Positions 18,389 through 25,889 of a DNA stretch of 64,000 bases are shown here, piece after piece (positions within the stretch are counted from its first letter, which is position 1; every line of letters begins with the position of its first letter). Both the position numbers and the translations under genes were made by a program. Under the pieces are notes generated by a model. That model was not told the DNA's origin. It saw only the letters and a list, made by a program, of their open reading frames with translations, and made no database searches. Source of the stretch: Acinetobacter sp. TGL-Y2 (lineage in GTDB: Bacteria > Pseudomonadota > Gammaproteobacteria > Pseudomonadales > Moraxellaceae); assembly GCF_001612555.1 (NCBI RefSeq), contig NZ_CP015110.1:558001-622000 (forward strand). Reading direction: 5' to 3'.

Positions 18389-19240
18389 ATGAAGCGCATT
18401 CTTATTGTTACAGGTCAATCGGGTTCAGGAAAGTCATCTGCATTGCAGGTGCTTGAAGATTTAGGTTATTACTGTATCGATAATTTGCCTTTGGCATTAT
18501 TGCCTGAGATTGTAGGTAAACTCGATCAAGAAAACAATTTAGAGCAATTAGCGCTTGGGGTAGATGTTCGAAGCACGCGGGCAGATTTACAAGAGTTTGA
18601 TCAGGTTTACCAACAACTGGAAAAGCATGGTTCGGTCGATGTTATTTATTTGAGCACCAAAGACCAAGAGTTGATTGCACGTTTTAGCGCTTCAAGGCGT
18701 CCGCATCCACTGGCCAATCGTTTTAAAAGCTTGAATGAATGCATTCAAGAAGAAAAACAGTTGCTGCTTCCGATTCAATTAAAAGCCACGGTTCAAATAG
18801 ATACATCGGATAAGAGTGTTCATGACCTCAAAGATACTTTATTATCGCGGCTGGGTCAGGTGGATAATCTGATTGTAATCTTACAATCTTTTGGCTATAA
18901 ACACGGCATTCCTTTAGATGCTGATTTTATTTTTGATGTTCGACATTTACCTAATCCACATTGGGACATTGAGCTTCGAAAATATTCAGGGCTAGATGAG
19001 CCGATTCAGACATTTTTAAGCTCACATGACAAAACCAATGACATGTTTGATGATTTAAATCAATTTTTATCGAAATGGCTGCCTGCATTTGCAGCAGGAC
19101 ATCGCCATTACATCACGGTTTCCATAGGATGTACGGGTGGGCAACATCGTTCCGTATATATTGTAGATAGACTGAAAAAGGCTCTTGAGGCAAAATGGTC
19201 TATTCAAGTCTTGCATAGAGAAATGAAGCACTGGTCATGA
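18389..19240 (+). CDS. rapZ: RNase adapter protein RapZ (YvcJ family)
   Basis: A 283-aa P-loop protein: Walker [20 protein letters not shown] (~8-26), [16 protein letters not shown], and a C-terminal domain with [11 protein letters not shown] and [18 protein letters not shown]. In E. coli RapZ binds glucosamine-6-phosphate and guides RNase E to the sRNA GlmZ. In Acinetobacter the downstream network is not established, and here it overlaps an HPr-family gene by ATGA, the remnant of the rpoN-ptsN-rapZ-npr layout. The [13 protein letters not shown] C-terminal signature is intact. Confidence 0.94.
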   Translation: MKRILIVTGQSGSGKSSALQVLEDLGYYCIDNLPLALLPEIVGKLDQENNLEQLALGVDVRSTRADLQEFDQVYQQLEKHGSVDVIYLSTKDQELIARFSASRRPHPLANRFKSLNECIQEEKQLLLPIQLKATVQIDTSDKSVHDLKDTLLSRLGQVDNLIVILQSFGYKHGIPLDADFIFDVRHLPNPHWDIELRKYSGLDEPIQTFLSSHDKTNDMFDDLNQFLSKWLPAFAAGHRHYITVSIGCTGGQHRSVYIVDRLKKALEAKWSIQVLHREMKHWS

Positions 19241-19506
19241 TTGACACAACTATTGACGTAATTAACAAATTAGGATTACATGCGCGAGCATCTGGTAAGC
19301 TCATTGAAGTCACTACTAAGTTTCGTTGTTCGATTCAAATTGGTAAGGGCGAAAAATTAGTTGATGCCAAAAATATTATGTCCTTGCTGATGCTCGGTGC
19401 AGGCAAGGGTACTACTTTGCGTATTGTGGTTGAAGGTGCAGATGAAGAAAAAGCTTTGTCTGAAGTTCAAGCATTGTTCGCAGCAAAATTTTACGAGGCA
19501 GAATAA
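19237..19506 (+). CDS. HPr family phosphocarrier (NPr-like)
   Basis: An 89-aa HPr fold protein with phospho-acceptor His15 in [13 protein letters not shown] and the second conserved site at Ser49 ([15 protein letters not shown]). Linked to rapZ by a 4-bp overlap, as npr (ptsO) is in other gammaproteobacteria, so it most likely belongs to the nitrogen-related PTS rather than to sugar uptake. In A. baumannii NPr has been tied genetically to the GigA/GigB stress pathway, and homologues of those genes lie at 61.3-62.9 kb in this window. The symbol is left blank between ptsO/npr/ptsH. Confidence 0.92.
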   Translation: MIDTTIDVINKLGLHARASGKLIEVTTKFRCSIQIGKGEKLVDAKNIMSLLMLGAGKGTTLRIVVEGADEEKALSEVQALFAAKFYEAE

Positions 19507-19508
19507 TC

Positions 19509-20048
19509 GTGGCACGTCAAACGCAACGTTTTACTGAAGATGATTTTGAGTCTTTGGAAGGGCGTGCAAGTAAAACTGAAAAAAAGAAAGCTGTGCAACG
19601 CATGGCTGCTCTCGGTGAGCAATTGGCTGAGTTAAGTATTAAGCAAATCCAAAACCTCCCAGTGGAAGAACGCTTAATTGATGCCCTTCTTGATGTGAAA
19701 CTGATTACATCATATGAAGCGCGTCGTCGTCAGTTTTCACGTATTGGTAAATTATTACGTAATGAAGATGAAACGGTCATTTTGTCTTATTTAACACCGC
19801 AGCAAGGGGCTAAAAAGCAGGCTCAACTGTTACGTTGGGTAGATCGAATGATTTTGCAAGGTGATCCTGCCATCAAAGAGTTCATTAAGGCGTATGGTGC
19901 AGCGGAACATCATGCAATTCGCCAACATATTTTGCGTATTCAGCGTGATATTAAGCAGCAATTGGGTGAAGAGGCTGTGGCGGAGTCTCGATTGAATATG
20001 ACCAACTATGTGAAGCAAGTGGCCTTGATTTCAGAAACCTTGAAATAA
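19509..20048 (+). CDS. darP: Ribosome biogenesis factor DarP (YjgA, DUF615)
   Basis: A 179-aa basic helical protein matching the DUF615 family: TQRFTEDDFESLEGRASKTEKKKAVQRM, then LPVEERLIDALLDVKLITSYEARRRQFSRIGKLLR and RWVDRMILQGDPAIKEFI. E. coli DarP acts in late assembly of the 50S peptidyl-transferase centre. The start is GTG with GAGG 10 bases upstream, 2 bp after the HPr gene stop, so it is the last gene of the rapZ operon. A good terminator follows. Confidence 0.92.
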   Translation: MARQTQRFTEDDFESLEGRASKTEKKKAVQRMAALGEQLAELSIKQIQNLPVEERLIDALLDVKLITSYEARRRQFSRIGKLLRNEDETVILSYLTPQQGAKKQAQLLRWVDRMILQGDPAIKEFIKAYGAAEHHAIRQHILRIQRDIKQQLGEEAVAESRLNMTNYVKQVALISETLK

Positions 20049-20087
20049 CGTATTTTTCAACACATTCAAGTTGAGTGTTCTAAAGAA

Positions 20088-20111
20088 GCGACCGAATCCG
20101 GTCGCTTTTTC
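20088..20111 (+). terminator. Terminator of the rapZ-npr-darP operon
   Basis: Stem GCGACCG, loop AATC, CGGTCGC, then a run of six Ts; 40 bp after the darP stop. Confidence 0.92.
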
Positions 20112-20174
20112 AATTCAATTTGATTTTCATCAAACGGCAAGTGAAAGATGGACCCGTTGATAGAAGGGCACTCT

Positions 20175-20258
20175 GTTATGAATAGACAGTTATAAGTATG
20201 CAGTTATGAACACTTGGTGATAAGTATATAGTGATGAGTATACAGTTATGAGTTTGGA
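20175..20258 (+). repeat. 14-bp degenerate tandem repeat, six units, ending in a start codon
   Basis: Units at 20175, 20189, 20203, 20217, 20231 and 20245: GTTATGAATAGACA, GTTATAAGTATGCA, GTTATGAACACTTG, GTGATAAGTATATA, GTGATGAGTATACA, GTTATGAGTTTGGA. The last unit contains the ATG of the next gene at 20248. Most units carry an ATGA, but in shifting frames because 14 is not a multiple of 3. Confidence 0.9.
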
Positions 20259-20769
20259 AATTCCTCAGCAGTTGCAGGATATGCCTGCCAATTGCGGTAT
20301 TTATGCAGTGTGGATGATCTTACAGCATTGTAATATTGAGCTTGATCTTCAGGATCTTGCCAAGGTGTGCGGTTATGATCAAAATGATGGCACATTTAGC
20401 ATTGGGCTGGCGGTGGGTTTAAAGAAAATGGGCTTTAGTGTGACTTTTCATACCGAAGAAGACTTGCATAAAGATGCGAAAGAGCTCCCCTGTTATGCCG
20501 AGGCCACTCGATTGCAGATTCCCATTTTAGAGACTTTAAGTTATGCAGAAATTCAAAGCAAAATTGAACAGGGTCATTGGGTGATAGTGTATTACGACAC
20601 TTTAGAAGGCGTGGGCAATCATTCACTGGTTTATGACATCAATCGAAATGAAATTAGTTTCTTTGACCATTTTGATGTGATGTCAGCTGAGCTATTTGAG
20701 CGGCAGCGTAAAGTTGAAGGGATTTGTCAGCAAGCCATTAGCATTTGCCGTGAATATTCAGCGTTATGA
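20248..20769 (+). CDS. Papain-like / C39-like cysteine peptidase fold protein
   Basis: A 173-aa cytoplasmic-looking protein with no signal peptide. An N-terminal Cys16 lies in DMPANCGIYAVWMIL, placed as in C39/papain-type proteins at the start of a helix. A later His125 in GVGNHSLVYDI and Asp140 in ISFFDHFD complete a Cys-His-Asp pattern. I cannot assign a substrate; C39 domains normally cut leader peptides of ABC-exported peptides, but no transporter is adjacent, so a stand-alone protease or an inactive fold are both possible. The ATG is the last unit of a 14-bp tandem repeat, so the upstream region may be unstable in length and the ribosome site is not a normal Shine-Dalgarno. Confidence 0.7.
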   Translation: MSLEIPQQLQDMPANCGIYAVWMILQHCNIELDLQDLAKVCGYDQNDGTFSIGLAVGLKKMGFSVTFHTEEDLHKDAKELPCYAEATRLQIPILETLSYAEIQSKIEQGHWVIVYYDTLEGVGNHSLVYDINRNEISFFDHFDVMSAELFERQRKVEGICQQAISICREYSAL

Positions 20770-20811
20770 TTTTAACTGATGCAACATTGATTCAATCATC
20801 AAAAATATCCG

Positions 20812-20842
20812 AAAAAAAAGCGACCCGAAGGATCGCTTTTTT
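20812..20842. terminator. Bidirectional terminator between convergent genes
   Basis: AAAAGCGA, a GC-rich interior and TCGCTTTTTT between the stop at 20769 (+) and the stop at 20866 (-); A and T runs on both flanks. Confidence 0.8.
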
Positions 20843-20865
20843 GCTTCAAATTACAGGCGGTACAA

Positions 20866-22512
20866 TTAGCTTAATTCACCCACTGAACGCTCTTTTGCCC
20901 AATCACGCAAAATGAATTTTTGTAATTTCCCAGTCGATGTTTTGGGGATTTCAGTAATCACAATGTCTTTAGGCACTTTAAAACGCGCTAGATGCTGTTT
21001 GCAAAATTCAATAATCTCATCTTCTGTCGCATGCATCTCGGGCTTTAACTCAATGAAGGCGCACGGTACTTCTTGCCAGCGCGGATCAGGTTTCGCCACC
21101 ACAGCTGCGGTCATAACAGCAGGATGTTGATAGAGCACTTCTTCAACCTCAAGCGATGAAATATTTTCACCGCCTGAGATAATCACATCTTTTGAGCGGT
21201 CGGTAATTTTGGCATAACCATCGGGTTGAGATACAGCCAAATCACCCGTATGGAACCATCCCCCAGCAAATGCTTCAGCAGTCGCTTCTGGATTTTTCAG
21301 ATAACCTTTCATGACAATGTTGCCACGGAACATAATTTCGCCCATGGTTTTGCCGTCGTGAGGTACAGGCAACATGGTTTCAGGGTCAATCACTTTCATG
21401 CCGTCTTGCAGTGGATAAGGTACACCTTGACGTGAATGAAGTTGCGCTTGTTCCTGTATGCTGAGGTCGCTCCAGCCTGCTTGAGAGGCACAAAGTGCAG
21501 AAGGGCCATAAGTTTCAGTCAGACCATAAACATGGGTGACATTTACTCCAATATTGCGCATTCCCTCAATAATCGCAGCAGGCGGCGCTGCACCAGCCAC
21601 CATCACTTCAACACGGTGTTCAATTTTCACTTGTTGTTCTTTTGGTGTGTTGATCATCATCGAAAGCACAATCGGTGCGCCGCAGAAATAATCAACTTTA
21701 TATTCTGTAATCAATTTAAAAACCAGTTCTGGATCGACTTTACGCAAGCAAATGTTGGTGCCGCCATTGGCCGCCATGGTCCATGCAAAACACCAACCAT
21801 TGCAATGGAATAGTGGTAATGTCCACAGGTATGTGGCACGAGGCGTCATCCCACATGCAATAATGTTGCTGGCTGCATTGATATATGCCCCGCGGTGATG
21901 ATAGACCACGCCTTTGGGGTTGCCTGTCGTGCCTGAGGTGTAACTTAAGCTGATGGCATCCCACTCATCTTGAGGCAATTGCCATTCAAATTCTGGGTTA
22001 CCCCCTTGAAGCCAGTCTTCATATTCAATCTGACCAATAGCAGCGGTAGAGGCGTGATGCTCATATTCTGAGTCTGCCACATCAATCACTAGAATCTCTT
22101 GATCGATTAAAGCCAGTGCGTCTTGAGCCAAGCTTGAAAACTCTGGATCGACCAACAGCACTTTTGATTCGGCATGTTGAAGCATAAACGCCAAAGTTTT
22201 GGCATCCAAACGGGTATTTAAGGTGTTGAGTACTGCGCCCGCCATAGGCACGGCAAAATGCGCTTCGAGCATGGCAGGCACGTTGGGAAGGAGTGCTGAA
22301 ACTGTATCATTTTTACCAATGCCGTATTTTTGCAGTTGATCTGCGAACTGGCGACAACGGTTATATTTTTCACGCCATGAAATATGACGGGAACCATGAA
22401 CAATCGCATCTTGATGGGGATAAATATACGCAGCACGTTCTAAGTAGCGTAAAGGAGATAAAGCGACAAAGTTTGCAGGCGTACGGGGCAATTCATCATA
22501 AGCGCTATTCAT
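20866..22512 (-). CDS. Acyl-CoA synthetase (AMP-forming, AlkK/medium-chain type)
   Basis: A 548-aa ANL-family adenylating enzyme that activates a carboxylic acid as acyl-AMP and then acyl-CoA. A3 motif ISLSYTSGTTGNPKGVVYHHRG (as LSYTSGTTGNPKG), A5 VYGLTETYGPS, A7 FHTGDLAV, A8 ITDRSKDVIISGGENIS, and the catalytic C-terminal lysine in KTSTGKLQKFIL. Sequence style (HRGAYINAASNI, LPLFHCNGWCFAW) is that of the AlkK-like and DMSP-lyase-like acyl-CoA ligases of proteobacteria, which act on medium-chain or short unusual acids. It stands alone, with its own start and a terminator shared with the convergent gene. Confidence 0.88.
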   Translation of the reverse strand: MNSAYDELPRTPANFVALSPLRYLERAAYIYPHQDAIVHGSRHISWREKYNRCRQFADQLQKYGIGKNDTVSALLPNVPAMLEAHFAVPMAGAVLNTLNTRLDAKTLAFMLQHAESKVLLVDPEFSSLAQDALALIDQEILVIDVADSEYEHHASTAAIGQIEYEDWLQGGNPEFEWQLPQDEWDAISLSYTSGTTGNPKGVVYHHRGAYINAASNIIACGMTPRATYLWTLPLFHCNGWCFAWTMAANGGTNICLRKVDPELVFKLITEYKVDYFCGAPIVLSMMINTPKEQQVKIEHRVEVMVAGAAPPAAIIEGMRNIGVNVTHVYGLTETYGPSALCASQAGWSDLSIQEQAQLHSRQGVPYPLQDGMKVIDPETMLPVPHDGKTMGEIMFRGNIVMKGYLKNPEATAEAFAGGWFHTGDLAVSQPDGYAKITDRSKDVIISGGENISSLEVEEVLYQHPAVMTAAVVAKPDPRWQEVPCAFIELKPEMHATEDEIIEFCKQHLARFKVPKDIVITEIPKTSTGKLQKFILRDWAKERSVGELS

Positions 22513-22647
22513 TTGAGTTCTCCAAAACTTTAATTATTCTTCCTACGTACAAGATAAGAATTTTTTTGAAAAATTGCCTTTATGCTTTAGTCGCGTGTAA
22601 ACCGGTAATTCAAACTTGAGCTGACTGCAGAGCTGATTTAAGGCCTT

Positions 22648-22678
22648 AAAAAAATCGGCTGAATAGATTCAGCCGATT
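22648..22678 (-). terminator. Terminator of the Rieske/glutamate-synthase-like gene
   Basis: AATCGGCTGAA, loop TAGA, TTCAGCCGATT with six As on the left, which read as a U tract on the minus strand. Confidence 0.88.
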
Positions 22679-22725
22679 GAAAGACTGAGCTTAAGCACTG
22701 AAGCATTTTTATTAAAATAAAAGCA

Positions 22726-24345
22726 TTAATGAATGCCGCCGTATGCAATGCCAGTCAGTTCACTCATGTCTTTTTTCCATGTGGTCAGGTCATCAAGACT
22801 AAATTGGTTCAAATGGTGATGCCCACATGCACGCGCCATGACTTGCATCAGCTCGACAGACGCCCCAAAGAAATTTGCCAATTGCTGTGCAGATTTTTCA
22901 ATTTCCAAACGACGACGCAAATAATCTTGCTGAGTGGCAATTCCGACAGGGCAATCATTGGTTTGGCAGGCACGCATACCGAGACAACCTATGGCTTGCA
23001 TGGCTGAGTTTGAAACCGCAATTGCATCAGCACCTAGCGCCAGTGCCTTTATGAAGTCAGCAGGCACACGCAGACCGCCTGTGATGACCAAACTAATATC
23101 TTGGCGACCCAGTCGATCTAAATGGCGACGCGCACGTGCCAAAGCCGGAATAGTGGGTACTGAAATATGGTCACGGAACAGGGTAGGCGCAGCACCTGTC
23201 CCACCACCACGACCATCCAAAATAATATAATCAACCCCTATGCTTAAGGCAGCATCGATGTCTTTTTCAATATGCTGTGCGGAGAGTTTAAAACCAATCG
23301 GAATACCACCCGTTTCAGCACGGATATATGCTGCAAATTCTTTATATTGTGACAGTTCAGTCCAATCTGGAAATGTCGCAGGCGAAATCGCTGCTTGACC
23401 TTCACTCAACCCACGTACTTCAGCAATTTTGCCCACCACTTTATGACCCGGTAAATGTCCGCCTGTACCGGTCTTGGCTGCTTGCCCCCCTTTAAAATGA
23501 AAAGCCTGACATTGTTTGACTTTTTCAATGTCATAGCCAAAGCGAGCAGAGGCCAGTTCATAAAAGTAACGCGAGTTCGCGGCTTTTTCGTCTTCGAGCA
23601 TACCGCCTTCACCCGAACAGATGCCAGTACCTGAAAGTTCTGCACCACGCGCAAGCGCCACTTTGGCTTCTTGAGAAAGTGCACCAAAACTCATATCAGA
23701 GACAAACAACGGAATATCGAGTTTAAGGGGTTTTCTAGCATTTGGGCCAATGATTACTTCAGTGCAGACAGGGGCATCATCAAGTAAAGGAACTTTCCAA
23801 AGCTGTGCAGTCACCAGTTGAATGTCTTCCCATTTTGGAAGCTGATCAAAAGGTACGCCCATTGATGTAGTGGGACCATGATGTCCAAATTTGCTTAAGC
23901 CGTGTTTTGCCAGTTCTAAAATAAATCGATTGTGCGGCTCTTCAGGTGCAGGCTGTGAATCTGCATATAGGCCTTGATATTGATCTCGTTTGATATTTTG
24001 CGGATGTTTTTCTTCCCACGCTGCAATTTCTTCAAGATCAACATAAACATTACCGTTTTCAATCCAAGCTTTGAATTTCTGCAAGTTTTTGGTGATATAA
24101 CGCGGGTTGATTCCCGTCTTGAAATTATAATGCGAACCATGTAAACCGCAGACAATTTTATCGCCTTGAATACGTGCGTCTGACATCAATGCACCGCGAT
24201 GTTGACAACGCCCATACATGACCACGACTTGTTCTGGGTCATCTTCGGTTAATCTTAAAACCACCAGATCAACATTGGCTGCGAGTGCGTAAGCAGGTTT
24301 TAAAACGTCTAATGAATCAAATGAAATGAGGGGATGCGCTTGCAT
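22726..24345 (-). CDS. Rieske [2Fe-2S] domain fused to an FMN-binding glutamate-synthase-like domain
   Basis: A 539-aa two-domain redox protein. Residues ~1-105 are a Rieske domain with C47-Q-H49 and, 16 residues later, C66-x2-H69 (YGRCQHRG; VCGLHGSHYNF). Residues ~150-520 are the FMN-binding barrel of glutamate synthase large subunit (GltB2): PLFVSDMSFGALSQEA, SGEGGML, GGQAAKTGTGGHLPG, DGRGGGTGAAPT, VITGGLRVPADFIKALALGA, and the 3Fe-4S ligands in CLGMRACQTNDCPVG (Cys-x5-Cys-x4-Cys). There is no glutaminase domain and no GltD subunit nearby, so it is not a classical glutamate synthase. The Rieske module may pass electrons to the FMN in place of GltD. Substrate unknown. Confidence 0.85.
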   Translation of the reverse strand: MQAHPLISFDSLDVLKPAYALAANVDLVVLRLTEDDPEQVVVMYGRCQHRGALMSDARIQGDKIVCGLHGSHYNFKTGINPRYITKNLQKFKAWIENGNVYVDLEEIAAWEEKHPQNIKRDQYQGLYADSQPAPEEPHNRFILELAKHGLSKFGHHGPTTSMGVPFDQLPKWEDIQLVTAQLWKVPLLDDAPVCTEVIIGPNARKPLKLDIPLFVSDMSFGALSQEAKVALARGAELSGTGICSGEGGMLEDEKAANSRYFYELASARFGYDIEKVKQCQAFHFKGGQAAKTGTGGHLPGHKVVGKIAEVRGLSEGQAAISPATFPDWTELSQYKEFAAYIRAETGGIPIGFKLSAQHIEKDIDAALSIGVDYIILDGRGGGTGAAPTLFRDHISVPTIPALARARRHLDRLGRQDISLVITGGLRVPADFIKALALGADAIAVSNSAMQAIGCLGMRACQTNDCPVGIATQQDYLRRRLEIEKSAQQLANFFGASVELMQVMARACGHHHLNQFSLDDLTTWKKDMSELTGIAYGGIH

Positions 24346-24528
24346 ATGACCTGCCTATGAATAAAGGGGGGCGAATGTTTCATTATTTTTATATGAAATG
24401 AATGTAAGTGATGCTTAGTTATAAACAACGGAACTTTGAACAAGTATGCCATAGTAACAAGGGGTGCTTGGGGGCGAAAAATGGTCCGCTGTGTCCTAGG
24501 ATTGAGATAATTATTTTATGACTGCTCA

Positions 24529-24562
24529 AAGCTCAAAACCACTCGAAAGTGGTTTTGAGCTT
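24529..24562 (-). terminator. Strong hairpin downstream of the 24.6-25.6 kb lipoprotein gene
   Basis: A 13-bp perfect stem GCTCAAAACCACT / AGTGGTTTTGAGC with a CGAA loop (TTCG on the minus strand). The U-rich part is within the stem rather than a long tail. Confidence 0.7.
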
Positions 24563-24588
24563 AATTAACGAATCACCAGATGAATTGA

Positions 24589-25647
24589 TTATTGGCTGGC
24601 TTTAAGAATGTTTGCAAAAGCTTGTGCTGCTGTTTTATTAAAATAAGTGGTGTCCATATCAATATCTTCAGCACGATCATATTGTGAATATTTCAAGTAA
24701 TTGCCTGGAATGACGCCAAATCCTGAATAAATACCGCCTTGATATTCAACGCCTGGATAAGCGTTATTGAGGTAAGCATAAGCACCTGATTGACTGTTGA
24801 TTGGATAAACCACTTTGTAGCCCGCAAACGTATCCAACTTCCATGCGTAACCTGCTGGCAGTCGATTAGATGAGTGGTTGGTATATTCAGTCAAACTGCG
24901 TAAAGGGGTCTTTTCGCTTTCATAGAACGAAATAGAGGGAGCTGTGTAAATTTCTTGGTCTGGAAAATAAATGACTGAACCTGCTGGGAATGTGATCGGA
25001 TTGTTTTTTAATTTTTGATACAGCGTGCGGTCTTGAGAGAACACGTATTCAATATGCGAAGGCAAATAGCGTTTGGCTTTTTTAGGATTCCCCAATTCAT
25101 AATAGGCCAGTAAGTCTGCCATGGTTTTACCCGTTAAATCTAACTGGTCTAAATGCACAGCAATCTTACGCTCCGTGTTTAAGTCACAAGTATCGCTAAA
25201 TGGCACCAAGGTGAGCGCTTCTTTATTTTGCTCAGTGACGTAACCCAAAGGCAGACCCGCAGTGGTGGTGATTTGTTTGAAACTAGTGGTGAGTGTTTGA
25301 GGGGTTAAGTGGTAGCCAGCATTATACTCATCATCTAAACGGGTGAATGCATTGGGAATGATTTGACTTAAATTTTCATACCATACGCCGTTTTCAAGAC
25401 GATTCGATTTGAAAATTACCTGATCTTCATCATCTTGATCAGAAAAAGTATCTATAGAAAAGAGTTCCTCAGAAAAAACACCATTACCTTTGGTTTTTAG
25501 ATTTTTAGGAATTCCGTTGACGCATTGAATGTTGGTTGGATTGAGATTTTCAGCAATAGAGTCTCCATCACCGCCGCCACAAGCAACGAGGCTGATCGAC
25601 AGAAGAGAAAGAGATAAGATTCGAAGGGGGAAAGAAGCTAAATTCAT
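24589..25647 (-). CDS. Lipoprotein of unknown function
   Basis: A 352-aa protein with a lipoprotein signal: MNLASFPLRILSLSLLSISL then LVAC, so Cys23 would be lipidated, followed by GGGDGDS, a flexible acidic linker. There is no Asp at +2, which suggests outer-membrane sorting. The mature part is rich in Tyr, Thr and Asn, with no motif I recognise (for example YAYLNNAYPGVEYQGGIYSG near 295-314). It is monocistronic, divergent from thrS and ends at a strong hairpin. I do not recognise the family; homologues would be expected mostly in Acinetobacter. Confidence 0.8.
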   Translation of the reverse strand: MNLASFPLRILSLSLLSISLVACGGGDGDSIAENLNPTNIQCVNGIPKNLKTKGNGVFSEELFSIDTFSDQDDEDQVIFKSNRLENGVWYENLSQIIPNAFTRLDDEYNAGYHLTPQTLTTSFKQITTTAGLPLGYVTEQNKEALTLVPFSDTCDLNTERKIAVHLDQLDLTGKTMADLLAYYELGNPKKAKRYLPSHIEYVFSQDRTLYQKLKNNPITFPAGSVIYFPDQEIYTAPSISFYESEKTPLRSLTEYTNHSSNRLPAGYAWKLDTFAGYKVVYPINSQSGAYAYLNNAYPGVEYQGGIYSGFGVIPGNYLKYSQYDRAEDIDMDTTYFNKTAAQAFANILKASQ

Positions 25648-25844
25648 TATGATGACCTGTGTTTATTTATTGTAAAAATGATTATATCAAAAATTTATAA
25701 TTAAATTGATGAACTAAATCAGCTAGATTTGTGTTTAATTTTAGTGAGTGGTTTATAAAAACTGATTATAGGTGTAAAATTTTCGCACTTAGATTTATTG
25801 CACCGATTTTATATTTTGAGGTTTTCCTCGATCATAATCTCGCG

Positions 25845-25873
25845 GTGACATGCTCCATGGTACGGGGCATCAC
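25845..25873 (+). promoter_or_regulatory. thrS translational operator: tRNA-Thr anticodon-arm mimic
   Basis: The hairpin runs GTGA, bulge CA, TGCTCC, a 7-nt loop ATGGTAC, GGGGCA, TCAC; ten base pairs including one U-G. The loop reads like a tRNA anticodon loop 32-38: U at position 33, GGU (a threonine anticodon) at 34-36, A at 37. The Shine-Dalgarno AAGGA (25879-25883) begins 6 bases after the hairpin and the ATG is at 25890. In E. coli, ThrRS represses its own mRNA by binding a tRNA-like leader. A small GAGG/CCTC hairpin lies upstream at 25818-25829. Direct structure is seen; regulation is inferred. Confidence 0.75.
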
Positions 25874-25889
25874 TCCTTAAGGATTTTTT

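Noticed and set aside
20175..20258. A CRISPR array
   Set aside because: Repeats are 14 bp, contiguous and degenerate with no spacers; a simple tandem repeat.
25648..25889. A T-box riboswitch in the thrS leader
   Set aside because: No specifier loop plus T-box sequence; the anticodon-like hairpin fits the gammaproteobacterial ThrRS operator and T-boxes are mainly in Gram-positive bacteria.
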